The position numbers and the translations under genes were made by a program. Below the pieces are notes generated by a model that saw nothing but the letters and a program-made list of their open reading frames with translations, did no database searches and was not told the origin of the DNA. DNA of 64,000 nucleotides from a virus, in IMG/VR virus record IMGVR_UViG_3300023118_000001, positions 23,407-87,406 of that record; one strand, given 5' to 3'. Below, piece by piece: positions 32,452-41,174 of this stretch; within the stretch, counting starts at the first letter, position 1, and the number at the start of each line of letters is the position of its first letter.

Positions 32452-33369
32452 TTACTCAGCCGCTGCCATAGCGTTTTGGTCACCGATGGCGGTGAAGTTC
32501 CAAGGGCGGAACGCCTTGTCACCAGTGCCAACTTTCTTGCCCACGGTGCAGCGGATAACCAGATCAGCCGGATCGCACTTGAACTTGCGCAGACCAACAA
32601 CCATGGCACCCGACAGACGCGCCTTCGAAGCCGGCGGAATGGACAGGGAAACAACGTGGTCGTTGTATTCGTCGTCGCGGTTCTTCAGCTGAGACATGGC
32701 TTCGATGTATTCCTTGATGTCCAGAGGTTCATCAGGAGTGCCGTAGCCATCTTCCAGCCACTTGTCCAAGGTTTCCTTGGAGCTGGTCTCGTCGGTGAAG
32801 AACGAGCCATCTTTGTGGTAGCTGTAGAACATCTCAGCCCCTTCACCAGCGTACTGGCGAACCACGTAGATGTTGCGGGTGTTCAGCACCACCAGGTCAA
32901 GGCTTTCGCCCAGCGAGATTTCTTCACTGCCCAGCTGGAACTTGGCTTCGTGCAGCTTTAGGCGGTCGAACGACATGCCGGTGACGGTCAGGCCTTCGTA
33001 GCCTTGGGCAGCCATGTCCTGGGTGAACTTCTCGGAAGCCGAGGCGTGACGCTCAGCGTTGGTCACAACGCCAGTGTTTTCAGACTTGACAGCCACTTCC
33101 TTGGCTTCTGGTTTCGCTTCAGGCTTGGCTTCGGTCTTGGCCTCGGCCTCGACTTCTGGCTCGACTTCAGGTTTGGCGTCTTCCTTCTCAGGCTTGACGT
33201 CGTTAACCAGTTCGCCCTGGGCCGGGGCATCGTCCTTGACGTCGTTGCTGGTATCCGGGGTAACTTCGGCGGCTGCCTTGGTTTCCACGTCCTTGACGGT
33301 TTCTTTTACCGCGTCGGCCGCTTTGGTTTCGGCGGTGTCTACAGGTGCTGCTGCGCGTTTAAGAGCCAT
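32452..33369 (-). CDS. Acidic-tailed protein, possible single-strand DNA-binding role
   Basis: ATG 33369 (AGAG nine bases upstream) is preferred over ATG 33375; 305 residues. Residues 1-95 are low-complexity Lys/Glu/Ala/Pro with KPEAKPEAK repeats, and the rest is a folded beta-rich domain (YEGLTVTGMSFDRL, YVVRQYAGEGAEMF, VIRCTVGKKVG). It has its own strong promoter and terminator, so high expression is likely. Position beside the helicase and primase and the need for abundant product suggest an SSB-like protein, but no SSB motif is recognised. A scaffold or structural role is also possible. Confidence 0.72.
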   Translation of the reverse strand: MALKRAAAPVDTAETKAADAVKETVKDVETKAAAEVTPDTSNDVKDDAPAQGELVNDVKPEKEDAKPEVEPEVEAEAKTEAKPEAKPEAKEVAVKSENTGVVTNAERHASASEKFTQDMAAQGYEGLTVTGMSFDRLKLHEAKFQLGSEEISLGESLDLVVLNTRNIYVVRQYAGEGAEMFYSYHKDGSFFTDETSSKETLDKWLEDGYGTPDEPLDIKEYIEAMSQLKNRDDEYNDHVVSLSIPPASKARLSGAMVVGLRKFKCDPADLVIRCTVGKKVGTGDKAFRPWNFTAIGDQNAMAAAE

Positions 33370-33470
33370 GATCATTATCTCTGTCAGTGTGGGGTATCAG
33401 TATGGTTTCAGTATCAGCTTCATCTTCATCTTCATCGGCAACTAGCGAGGAATCCACTAGCGCAGGCTGA

Positions 33471-33500
33471 TTTATACAGAGCCTGCTAGCCCTCTGTCAA
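33471..33500 (-). promoter_or_regulatory. Strong sigma70-type promoter with inverted repeat around the -10 box
   Basis: On the minus strand TTGACA (33500-33495), an 18-base spacer and TATAAA (33476-33471). The -35 box overlaps the helicase stop. An inverted repeat, AGCCTGCTAG at 33480-33489 and CTAGCGCAGGCT at 33457-33468, surrounds the -10 box and looks like an operator. The start site would be near 33464, about 95 bases before the gene it serves. Confidence 0.75.
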
Positions 33501-35230
33501 CCGAGCAGTTCGAAGAGCAGATCGTGCTTGTCCTTGATCGCTCGGTTATTGCTTTCTTCATTGGCCAACAGCGCCTTGAAGTTCTTATCCGACAGCGTGC
33601 CCCTCACTCGCATGAAGTACACGTTGACGATGTTCTGCTGCCCTTTACGGTCAGCCCTGGCGATGGCCTGCTTGGCAGCCTTCGGTGAGGTCGGGCATTC
33701 GTAAAAGATAATGTAGCCTGCCACCTGCAGGTTCAGCCCGGCGCCGCCGGACACCCATTGGATGACAATGGTGTCGCATTCATCGTCGTACAGGAACTTG
33801 TCGATCTGTGCCTGGCGATCCGGGATGCCGCCGTAGACGATCGCCACCTTGCGGTGAGCGAACTGCATGGCGAGCCCTTCAATGGCCTGGCGGTAGAACG
33901 CAAAGATGATCAGCTTGCGCTTGGGGCCCGGGTTGATGGAAGCCACCAGATCCCCGGTGGCCCTGGCCAGCTCGTCGCACTCCGTGAGGGTGGGGTCGAA
34001 CTTGCTCGGGCAGCTTATCAGCTGCAGGGCCAGGTGGCGCAGCGCTGAAGAGTTGTCCGGCGCCAGCACCAGGTCACCCAGCACGGCGAAGCGGTCGTTG
34101 ATCACCTGCCGGTACAGCTTCAGGTGGCGACCGGACAGCTTGACCGGCACCTCGCTGATGATTGGCTCCGGCATGCTGATAACGTCGCGCTTCTGCACCC
34201 GGTGGGCGTTCTTCCACAGCGACTCGTAGATCTTCTCGGTGTCGAAGTAGCCCACGATCTGCTTGATCTTCTTCGACTTCCCGTTGGGCAGCGGGATGCT
34301 GAACTCTTCCTGCTCACAGTGCTGCCGGATGAACGAGGCTTTGTTCAGGTAGGCGTCAGGGTTGATCAGCCGGATCAGGCCGTAGGCGTTGTGCAGCTTG
34401 GTGGGGATGGGGGTGCCGGTGAGGATGTACAGGGCGATGTCACCCTTCATCCGCATCGACATCTCGGCCACCGACTCCGACAGGATTGACTCCATCCCAC
34501 ACAGCGCGTCACCCTCGTCGAAGAACAGGACGTTGTAGCCCTGCTCCTTGAGCAACAGCTGCTTGGGGTTCTTCGCCTTGCCGGCCTTGTTGATCTGCCG
34601 GCCGTCGCGGGTGTAGGGCTGAGCATCCGGCCAGCGCGGGTCGCCCTTCTTGCGGCCGGGCTTATCAGGCTCGCCATTCTCACCAGGGATATCAGGCTCG
34701 TCCGCCTCCAGATGAAAGCTGGTTGCGAACTCTAATTCGTTACCTAAGTTGTTGGTATCCCTGATTTTCCAGTGATTATTCCCGATCTTTTTCATCGGGT
34801 GTTTGTCGTTGTACAGGCGGTAGATGTCGTAGGACAGGACCAAGATGTCTGGCCAGCCCTCGACGTCCCACACCTGCTCCTTTTTCTTCTTCTGCGTGGC
34901 GGTACAGTCCAGGTGGTCGATCTTCAGCCGCTTCCCGATGCCGGGGAAGAACAGTTCGAACTCGGCCATGAACTGCGGGATCAAGCCAGGCAGCGTGGTG
35001 AAGACGACACGGTTGCCCATGGCAGCCATGAAGATGGCGTGGACCTGAGCGGGGTACGTCTTGCCTGCCCCGGGCTCAGAAAAATCCCCGTAACGATCGT
35101 TCCAGGGATATTTTTTGATCATGTCGAGTTGATGATTCATCGGCCAGAACGGCAAGGGGATCTGGCTGAACCAGTCGGGGTGGTTGCCCACCCCGACTGC
35201 GACCATCAAGTCATGGAGACTTGACTGCAT
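33497..35230 (-). CDS. SNF2-like SF2 helicase / ATPase
   Basis: This is a 577-residue protein starting at ATG 35230 (TGATG overlap). Motif I GDFSEPGAGKT, motif II VLFFDEGD (DEGD in place of DEAH/DEGH), motif III LTGTPIP, motif V WVSGGAGLNLQ and motif VI AIARADRKGQQ define a SNF2/Rad54-type superfamily 2 ATPase. A charged insertion (about residues 180-230) separates motifs Ia and II. Phage SNF2 proteins act in replication restart, branch migration or origin melting. The gene forms a unit with the primase and a small zinc protein. Confidence 0.88.
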   Translation of the reverse strand: MQSSLHDLMVAVGVGNHPDWFSQIPLPFWPMNHQLDMIKKYPWNDRYGDFSEPGAGKTYPAQVHAIFMAAMGNRVVFTTLPGLIPQFMAEFELFFPGIGKRLKIDHLDCTATQKKKKEQVWDVEGWPDILVLSYDIYRLYNDKHPMKKIGNNHWKIRDTNNLGNELEFATSFHLEADEPDIPGENGEPDKPGRKKGDPRWPDAQPYTRDGRQINKAGKAKNPKQLLLKEQGYNVLFFDEGDALCGMESILSESVAEMSMRMKGDIALYILTGTPIPTKLHNAYGLIRLINPDAYLNKASFIRQHCEQEEFSIPLPNGKSKKIKQIVGYFDTEKIYESLWKNAHRVQKRDVISMPEPIISEVPVKLSGRHLKLYRQVINDRFAVLGDLVLAPDNSSALRHLALQLISCPSKFDPTLTECDELARATGDLVASINPGPKRKLIIFAFYRQAIEGLAMQFAHRKVAIVYGGIPDRQAQIDKFLYDDECDTIVIQWVSGGAGLNLQVAGYIIFYECPTSPKAAKQAIARADRKGQQNIVNVYFMRVRGTLSDKNFKALLANEESNNRAIKDKHDLLFELLG

Positions 35231-35457
35231 CAGGTGACCCTCTGCGCTCGGCTGCGCTGAATCTTTTCATGGTCATCCCGGCAATCCACGTCGCAGAAGC
35301 GAAGCTGATCAGCCAGGGGTTCGTGACAGTTGTGGCAGTGGCCGATGTAGGCCAGCTGCACCAGTGGTTTCTTTCGTGCCTGGCGTAGCTGCTCCTGCAG
35401 AATGATCTCCTGCTCCAGCACCGCCCGGTCGACCGGGTCTGCGATATTTTCCATCAT
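35230..35457 (-). CDS. Small zinc-ribbon protein, DUF2116-like
   Basis: This is a 75-residue protein; ATGATG start overlapping the primase stop. The helical N-terminal half (DPVDRAVLEQEIILQEQL) is followed by IGHCHNCHEPL and LRFCDVDCRDDHEK, two CxxC/CxxxC knuckles in the order seen in small DksA/TraR-like and DUF2116 zinc proteins. It could bind RNA polymerase or a replication protein. The zinc site is clear; the role is not. Confidence 0.75.
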   Translation of the reverse strand: MMENIADPVDRAVLEQEIILQEQLRQARKKPLVQLAYIGHCHNCHEPLADQLRFCDVDCRDDHEKIQRSRAQRVT

Positions 35458-38345
35458 GCCGTTGCGGCCTCCGTTTCGCGTTTGAAGTTGTTCATCGTGG
35501 TGCCCTTGTCCGTAAGCTTCTTGGCGTTGATGACGTACACCTCGACCTCCGGGTTCTCCGGGTGCTGCTCTATGCGGTCGAAGTAGACCTCACCCTCAAG
35601 CAGCTGGCTGAGTTGCTGGAACTGGCGGATGACGGGCATCTCGCCGATGCTTTTGGAGTAAGCGTGGTAGCGCGGCAGGCAGGACTGCAACACCAGGTAC
35701 AGCGAGTCGCCCTGACGCCAGTAATGCTTGCCTGGCAGCAGACGCATGCGCTCCTCGAAGGTCTCGTCGGCCAGGGTATTCATCGCCCCCAGCACGCGGT
35801 CCACTTCCGAGGCCGACTTGCCACGCTCGACTTCAGTGACGCGGCCGCCCAGGTAGGTGATCAGTTCACGCTCAAGGCGCTGCACTTCCTCCACGCCACC
35901 CACTTTGAACTCTTCCATGGTGTGGATCAGCATGTGCAGCCCGGTCAGGCAGCACTGCATGCCCCAACGTGGTCGGTCTTCCATGCCCTTGTGGATCAGG
36001 TCCGACTTGCTGTGCAGGATCTTCAGCAGCGCGGTAGGGGAGGTCCCCAGTGCCACGGTCACCAGCGCCCGGGCCATCCGGGTGTAGGCTGAGCGGTTCT
36101 GCACCGCGGTACGGTAGCTGTCGCGGTAGTGCTGGTTCAGCAGCGACTTGGCTTGCAGGCGAATTTCCACCGAACGGCTGCGCAGGGCAGGCGAGGTGGC
36201 CGACTGCTCACTGGTGTAAACGAGAGGGGCCGAGACCCGGTCCTCGCTCACGGTCAGCTCACGGTCGCTGCCGATCTTGCCACGCTGGATAGGTGCGTGG
36301 CTCCAGGCCGCCTTGAGGATGCCCAGGATCTGTCCGTAGCGGTTGTTGCCCAGCTGGATCGGGTTCACTTCTTCGATCAGCCGGGGCACCGTGGTGCTGC
36401 TGCTCACATACTTGGTCAGCGGGAACAGCGTGCCGACCTCCACGTTCTGCAGCTCGGCCTTGGTGTAGTCGATGCCGTTGATGTTCGCCATCAGCATGGC
36501 CAGGCAGGACTTGCCTGCACCAGCGTTGCCGTAGATGTTCATCAGGGGGAACTGAGGCTCTTCGAACTGGATGTGCTCACGGAAGTGGCACGAGACGAAC
36601 CAGCCCAGCATCATCGCTACCTGCACCGGCTCATTGACGTTGCACAGCGCTCGCATGGCGATCGCCAGCTGCTCGTCATCCGGTAGGGGGTTACTTGCGT
36701 TGATCAACGCAGGCGACTGCCGCGCATTGCCGTCGAAGCGGTACGGGCTGCGATTACCCAGGTTGGTAATGGCGTTGCCTGCCTCGACGTAGTGCGCAAT
36801 CGTGCCCTTGTCACCACGCTCCAGCACAATGCCGCAGACGTTTGCACGAATCATTTTGTCCAACTCCTTATCTTCGGCCTTGTCCCTTGAGAACTTCAGC
36901 AGGGCCACAAGCAATTTTTGGATCTCGCCGTCACCGGCAAAGACTGCAGCGTCCCGGCCCTTGACGGCCGAGATCAGGTCACGCTTGGAACTCCACGACC
37001 GCTCCGGCAGGGAGATTTCCACCACCTCGGAGCTGCCGTCGACGATCAATCTGCCGACCAACTCCTTGCGCTCGGTGTTACGCCAGCTGGTGTGCCCCTT
37101 GTCATTGGTATAGGGCTCCAACTCAAACACTTCCAGCTTGGGCCAGAAAGTAAAGTTGGTGAGCTGCCGGCTGCTGTCCTCCCCCACCAGGTAATAGCCG
37201 CTGGCATCCCAGCGAATACGCACTGCGGAGTTGAACTGGTCGACCGTCTCCTGGGTAGTCTCGCCGCTGGCCACGTCTGCACGGCAGATGGGGCACTGGC
37301 GGCAAGGGCTGCCGATGGTGGCGATCAGCGCGCCGGGGGCGAACTTGATGGAGCCACTGAAGGTGCGGTGCAGCTGACCCTGGACGTGCTTGAGGCGTTC
37401 GGTTTCGGAAGGACGGCTGCTCGACTCGACGTTCTTTACGAACGGGCGAACCAGCAACTCCATGTACTCCTTCTCCTCCGACTTGTCGTAGCGCGCAGCG
37501 ATGTAAGCAGCCAGCTGCATGGCAGCCTGGTTCCAGTTCGAGTTGCCCGAGTCACCGTCGGTGATCAGCTTCTCGATGCAGCCAGGGATGCCTTCCCATT
37601 CCCGCATGGCTTCGCGAGGCACCACGCAGGCTGCACTCATGGCCTTGACCTTGCGGCCGGCGGCAACTTTGGCAGCCTTGAGCAGCTGCTCAGCCTTGGC
37701 GAAGCTGATGTTCTTGCCAGGCTGCGGGGTGGCCAGCACAGGGCGAGGCGCAGCCACGATGGCGTGGTACTCCTCGCTGTCCATGTCAGCCAACTCGTTC
37801 GGCGTGGTGCCGACCTTGTAGGTGCCGCTGCCTGGGCGGGGAACGCCTTCGCAACGCCACATACGGCCACGGCCGCAGGAGTAAACCGACTCGTCCAGGC
37901 TGCACGGCGATTCCAAGCCGGCGCCCTTGAGGACGGTCAGCATGATCTCGCGGTAGATCATCGGCAGGAACTTCGTCGGCTTTTTAACGCCAAACACCTG
38001 AGCCGGGATCGTGATGTGTACACCCTTGCCGCCTGACAGCCAGCAGTGGATGAATTCAGCGGGGATGTCCAGCTTGTTCATCAGGTAATCGATCACCGCG
38101 TTGACGTCGGCCAGTACGTGGTCTATGTCGTCAGCGTCGTCGAAGTCAAAGTACATCGGCCCCATGTACAGCACGGTTTCGACGGCGTTCATGCCGTTTT
38201 CCGTGACGTCTTCGGGGTTTTGGTCAACCATCAGGACAGTCTTGAACGCAGGAGGACCCGGGAGATCAGCTTTCTGCAGCTGCTCCTCTGTATACATCCG
38301 CCATGGTTCCTTCTTGTCCGGTCTGAACTGAAGGAAATGATACAT
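35454..38345 (-). CDS. Replicative primase-helicase: AEP-type primase fused to P-loop ATPase
   Basis: This 963-residue protein starts at ATG 38345 after AAGGA. The N-terminal 200 residues hold archaeo-eukaryotic primase motifs: MYFDFDDAD (catalytic acids), LSGGKGVHI (SGGxGxH), and a basic RGRMWRCEG. A cysteine site CRQCPIC lies near residue 350. The C-terminal half is a P-loop ATPase with Walker A NIYGNAGAGKS (about residues 605-615) and a likely Walker B in VPRLIEEVN. It would unwind the fork and lay primers for the polymerase. Fusions of this type occur in phages and plasmids; motif III assignments are approximate. Confidence 0.86.
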   Translation of the reverse strand: MYHFLQFRPDKKEPWRMYTEEQLQKADLPGPPAFKTVLMVDQNPEDVTENGMNAVETVLYMGPMYFDFDDADDIDHVLADVNAVIDYLMNKLDIPAEFIHCWLSGGKGVHITIPAQVFGVKKPTKFLPMIYREIMLTVLKGAGLESPCSLDESVYSCGRGRMWRCEGVPRPGSGTYKVGTTPNELADMDSEEYHAIVAAPRPVLATPQPGKNISFAKAEQLLKAAKVAAGRKVKAMSAACVVPREAMREWEGIPGCIEKLITDGDSGNSNWNQAAMQLAAYIAARYDKSEEKEYMELLVRPFVKNVESSSRPSETERLKHVQGQLHRTFSGSIKFAPGALIATIGSPCRQCPICRADVASGETTQETVDQFNSAVRIRWDASGYYLVGEDSSRQLTNFTFWPKLEVFELEPYTNDKGHTSWRNTERKELVGRLIVDGSSEVVEISLPERSWSSKRDLISAVKGRDAAVFAGDGEIQKLLVALLKFSRDKAEDKELDKMIRANVCGIVLERGDKGTIAHYVEAGNAITNLGNRSPYRFDGNARQSPALINASNPLPDDEQLAIAMRALCNVNEPVQVAMMLGWFVSCHFREHIQFEEPQFPLMNIYGNAGAGKSCLAMLMANINGIDYTKAELQNVEVGTLFPLTKYVSSSTTVPRLIEEVNPIQLGNNRYGQILGILKAAWSHAPIQRGKIGSDRELTVSEDRVSAPLVYTSEQSATSPALRSRSVEIRLQAKSLLNQHYRDSYRTAVQNRSAYTRMARALVTVALGTSPTALLKILHSKSDLIHKGMEDRPRWGMQCCLTGLHMLIHTMEEFKVGGVEEVQRLERELITYLGGRVTEVERGKSASEVDRVLGAMNTLADETFEERMRLLPGKHYWRQGDSLYLVLQSCLPRYHAYSKSIGEMPVIRQFQQLSQLLEGEVYFDRIEQHPENPEVEVYVINAKKLTDKGTTMNNFKRETEAATA

Positions 38346-38348
38346 GGC

Positions 38349-38594
38349 TTAATCCTTGGTCATGGCTGCCTGAGTGAGTCGTTTGACCAGGGTACGGCCG
38401 TCCTTATTGAAGGCGCTGAAGTCCTCGAGGTTGACCAGGCCACGGCGGGCCAGGGCGTCCTTGAACAGGGTGATGTTGTAGACCGGGTCCATCTCAACGG
38501 CGCCCCCAATTTCCAGCGCGTTGTAGAGTTCAGCCAATTTTCCGTAGTCGATTGAGGTCCTCGGCGAGCGACCTTCTTCTGGAACGACTTTCAT
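38349..38594 (-). CDS. Small hypothetical protein between helicase and primase
   Basis: ATG 38594 with AGGAG six bases upstream is preferred over TTG 38624, which would overlap the helicase stop; 81 residues. A helical protein with a charged start (MKVVPEEGRSPRT) and a basic end (GRTLVKRLTQAAMTKD). It lies three bases from the primase. No family is recognised; it could be a helicase or primase accessory factor. Confidence 0.7.
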   Translation of the reverse strand: MKVVPEEGRSPRTSIDYGKLAELYNALEIGGAVEMDPVYNITLFKDALARRGLVNLEDFSAFNKDGRTLVKRLTQAAMTKD

Positions 38595-38620
38595 GTGCGG
38601 CTCCTGTGGCTGGGTGTAGT

Positions 38621-39949
38621 TCAAGCCTTGAAACCCAGCTTGTTGATGATCAATTCTTCGCGTGGCCGGCTAAACGCCACGTACAAAAGCCGCTGCCGTT
38701 CACTGCGCAGAGGGTTCTCCAGCAGATCTTTGACATCGACCATGACGCGTTTGAATGTGCTGCCCTGGCTGCGATGGACCGTGATGCAGTAGCAATACTT
38801 CAGGTCGGCAAACAGGTCCTTGAACTGGTGAAGCTGCTTCCACACCCAGCTGGCGTTGCCACCCTTCTCCTTAATCCCTAGGGCTTTCTCGGTCAGCTTG
38901 TTGGTGTGTTGACGATAGCGCTCAAACTCGTCTTCGTGAAGGACGTGGGCAAAAACTTGAGCGACGTCAGCATACACAGGATGCAGGGTCAGCAGCCACG
39001 TCTTCCACTTGGTGCTGCTGTTCTCGTCGAACATGTAACTTTCCGACACCGCAGCTACGATGGACTCCTCGTCCGTCGCCAGCACGGTCTCGCCTTCCTT
39101 CTGGATCGGGCTGCCCAGCACCAGGCGCTCACCGACTTCGAAGCGTTTGGCCTCGCTGCCGTATATTTTGGCGCGAATGGCGTTGTTGATATCGTTGACC
39201 CGGTAGTTGCGCCAAGCCAGGACCCGGACGTCTTCCAGGTCTGTGGTCAGATCGAACTGCTCGACCACCGCCTTGAGGAAATCACCGGGGCGCAGCAGCG
39301 TCACGTTGTGCTCAGGCTTGAAGTCGAAGTTGTAGGTGGTGTTGTTCTTGATCGCCTCACGCAGTGGGTGGGTGATCTGCAGGATGCCGTTGGGCGTCCC
39401 GTCAGGGTTGTTCTGCTGGCGCTCGACCTGGGTCAGCTCAGCGGTGGGGAACAGGGTGAAGGCCAGCGACTGCTTCTCCTTCACCGGCGGCAGCTGCATG
39501 TTGTCGCCCATCAGGAGGCAGAACACCTTGGCGTTCTCCATCTCGGGGATCATGTAGTTGAACAGGAACACCTCACCCAGCATGGAGGCTTCGTCGCAGA
39601 CCACCATGTCGTAGTCGCCGACGACGCTTTCACGCACCTGGGCGGCGTACTTCTTCTCGTCGGTGGGCATCAGCGACAGGCCGAGGGCGCTGTGAGCGGT
39701 GCGAAAGCCCATCTTGTCCATGTTCAGGCCGTAAGCCCGGGCAGCCTTCTCCAGCTGCTTGACGGCCTTGTTGGTCGGCGCCATGAACAGAACTTTCTGC
39801 TCGTCTTCGATCATCAGTTTGGCGATCTCCATCACGGAGAACGTCTTGCCGGTGCCGCCTTCACCGATGATGGTGTAGCCTGGCGCACCCTCTTCGTAGG
39901 CGTCCAGTGCGCCGTTCACGGCAATGGTCTGGCCAGTGTTTAGTCCCAT
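38621..39949 (-). CDS. SF1 DNA helicase, Dda/RecD-like
   Basis: ATG 39949 has AAGG eight bases upstream; GTG 39958 would have none. The 442 residues carry Q-motif GLNTGQTIAVNG, Walker A IIGEGGTGKTF, motif Ia MAPTNKAVKQL, motif II VVCDEASM, motif III MGDNMQLPPV, and C-terminal motifs ITVHRSQGSTF and YVAFSRPREEL. This is the layout of T4 Dda, a 5'-3' helicase that moves along single strands at forks and origins. All motifs look intact. Confidence 0.92.
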   Translation of the reverse strand: MGLNTGQTIAVNGALDAYEEGAPGYTIIGEGGTGKTFSVMEIAKLMIEDEQKVLFMAPTNKAVKQLEKAARAYGLNMDKMGFRTAHSALGLSLMPTDEKKYAAQVRESVVGDYDMVVCDEASMLGEVFLFNYMIPEMENAKVFCLLMGDNMQLPPVKEKQSLAFTLFPTAELTQVERQQNNPDGTPNGILQITHPLREAIKNNTTYNFDFKPEHNVTLLRPGDFLKAVVEQFDLTTDLEDVRVLAWRNYRVNDINNAIRAKIYGSEAKRFEVGERLVLGSPIQKEGETVLATDEESIVAAVSESYMFDENSSTKWKTWLLTLHPVYADVAQVFAHVLHEDEFERYRQHTNKLTEKALGIKEKGGNASWVWKQLHQFKDLFADLKYCYCITVHRSQGSTFKRVMVDVKDLLENPLRSERQRLLYVAFSRPREELIINKLGFKA

Positions 39950-39957
39950 GGTTGTCA

Positions 39958-39982
39958 CCTTATATGCTTATATGCTTATAGG
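39958..39982. repeat. 8-base tandem repeat before the Dda-like gene
   Basis: CTTATATG is repeated twice, followed by CTTATAGG, in the leader just upstream of the Dda-like gene. On the minus strand this reads as repeated CATATAAG ending in the AAGG ribosome site. It may be a spacer, an AT-rich promoter element or a slippage-prone site. Confidence 0.6.
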
Positions 39983-40009
39983 ATGGGCACGATAAAGAAC
40001 CGTGCCCAT
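39983..40009 (-). terminator. Hairpin between small ORF and Dda-like gene
   Basis: ATGGGCACG and CGTGCCCAT pair over nine bases with a nine-base loop. On the minus strand CCTATAAG follows and there is no T-run, so it is a weak terminator or an mRNA-stabilising hairpin. It marks the left edge of the accessory gene run. Confidence 0.5.
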
Positions 40010-40013
40010 TTGG

Positions 40014-40340
40014 TCAATGCTTGCGGGAAAAAATATCCACTACGGTAGTGCTTGACGGGGGCCGCATTGGCATGCCAAGCCGAGGGAACTCTCGAATGTG
40101 CAGGCACAGTCCAAATCGGTGCACCAGCTCCTCCTTTGGTAGCTTCTCGGCGAACAGCTTGCTGAACGCGATGTAGCCTTCACGCAACTGGTCGACGGTG
40201 AACGACTCGATGCCCTCAGGTGTGAGGTACACCTCCAGCACCGCGAGGTAGGCTTCGATCAGCGTTCGCTGAGCATTGATGTCCCCCGTGTCACCACGGT
40301 CGCGGCCTAACATCAGCAGCTGGGTTTTTAGTTTTTCCAC
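40014..40340 (-). CDS. Hypothetical helical protein
   Basis: The start is GTG 40340 with GAAGGAG upstream; 108 residues. Mostly helical (AQRTLIEAYLAVLEVYL, LREGYIAFSKLFAEKLP) with a Pro-rich stretch and a His/Lys end. No motif is seen. A hairpin at 39983-40009 follows directly. Confidence 0.7.
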   Translation of the reverse strand: MEKLKTQLLMLGRDRGDTGDINAQRTLIEAYLAVLEVYLTPEGIESFTVDQLREGYIAFSKLFAEKLPKEELVHRFGLCLHIREFPRLGMPMRPPSSTTVVDIFSRKH

Positions 40341-40376
40341 GGTAGCTCCTTCAGGGCCTAGGGCCGGTGTTTCGGG

Positions 40377-41174
40377 TTAGTTCGGGATGCCGGTCAGCAG
40401 CATTTCTTTGGCGCGGTTCACCAGCGCTGGGTCTGCCACCTGCTTGGTGTTGCGGACCTTCTTGGTAAATTCCTGCGGCAGGAACTGCACGGCTTCAGGG
40501 AACTGGTCTTCCAGCTGCTTCAGCGTGCGCACCGAGGTGAGGATGGTGGTCAGGTCGTCGAACATATCACCGCCGGCCTTGATCACGTCCATGAAGGCGT
40601 TCATCAGGCGGCTCACGTCCTTGCTCAGGTGGAACGCTGAGTCGGAGTAGGGCAGGCGCGGGTCGTTGATGAACTTGTCCAGCACGTCAGGGTGGAAGAC
40701 ACGGTCCAGGCCCTTGACGCTTGGCAGGTCCGGGTGGCTGCACTTCCAGTAGTAGGACACGTCGTAGCTGCCGACATAGAGGACAGTGAAGTTCAGGAAC
40801 CCGCCCCACTCAGCGGACACCGCCTTGCGAACCGCGTGCCACTTTTTGGCGTCCGCTTCGCGCAGTTTGGTGGAAGTGGAGTAGGAGATGGTAACCCTGC
40901 CCAGCGGGGTATGGAGGGTTGAATTGTCCGACTCGCGCAGGGTGACCATCTGGATGTCGCCCTTCATACTGTTGAAGACGCCCTCCTGAATCAGGTCAGC
41001 CCAGCGTTCCTGCGGCACCTCGGGGATGACCTGCTGGATGTGCTTGGCGAACAGCTGGCGCCACAGCTTGTTCAGCGCCTTGGCTGCCTTGGTGGTCGAC
41101 GATGCCTGGCGCTTGGAAGCATGGCGGATCATCGAGTGGATCAGGTCGTCTTTGATTGCTTGGGTAATGTTCAT
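40377..41174 (-). CDS. Unknown protein, possibly Nmad5-like (nucleotide-modification associated)
   Basis: ATG 41174 overlaps the upstream stop (ATGA); 265 residues. Helical start (LIHSMIRHASKRQ), a beta-rich middle (GRVTISYS, FLNFTVLYVGSY), and a C-terminal LKQLEDQFPEAVQFLPQEF segment that recalls the Nmad5 family, which is linked to base or nucleotide modification in phages. The resemblance is from memory of one short motif and needs a profile search. Its neighbour on the right is the polymerase fragment. Confidence 0.65.
   Translation of the reverse strand: MNITQAIKDDLIHSMIRHASKRQASSTTKAAKALNKLWRQLFAKHIQQVIPEVPQERWADLIQEGVFNSMKGDIQMVTLRESDNSTLHTPLGRVTISYSTSTKLREADAKKWHAVRKAVSAEWGGFLNFTVLYVGSYDVSYYWKCSHPDLPSVKGLDRVFHPDVLDKFINDPRLPYSDSAFHLSKDVSRLMNAFMDVIKAGGDMFDDLTTILTSVRTLKQLEDQFPEAVQFLPQEFTKKVRNTKQVADPALVNRAKEMLLTGIPN

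Noticed and set aside
39958-39982. Short tandem repeats considered as a CRISPR-like array
   Set aside because: The units are 8 bases, directly adjacent and without spacers.
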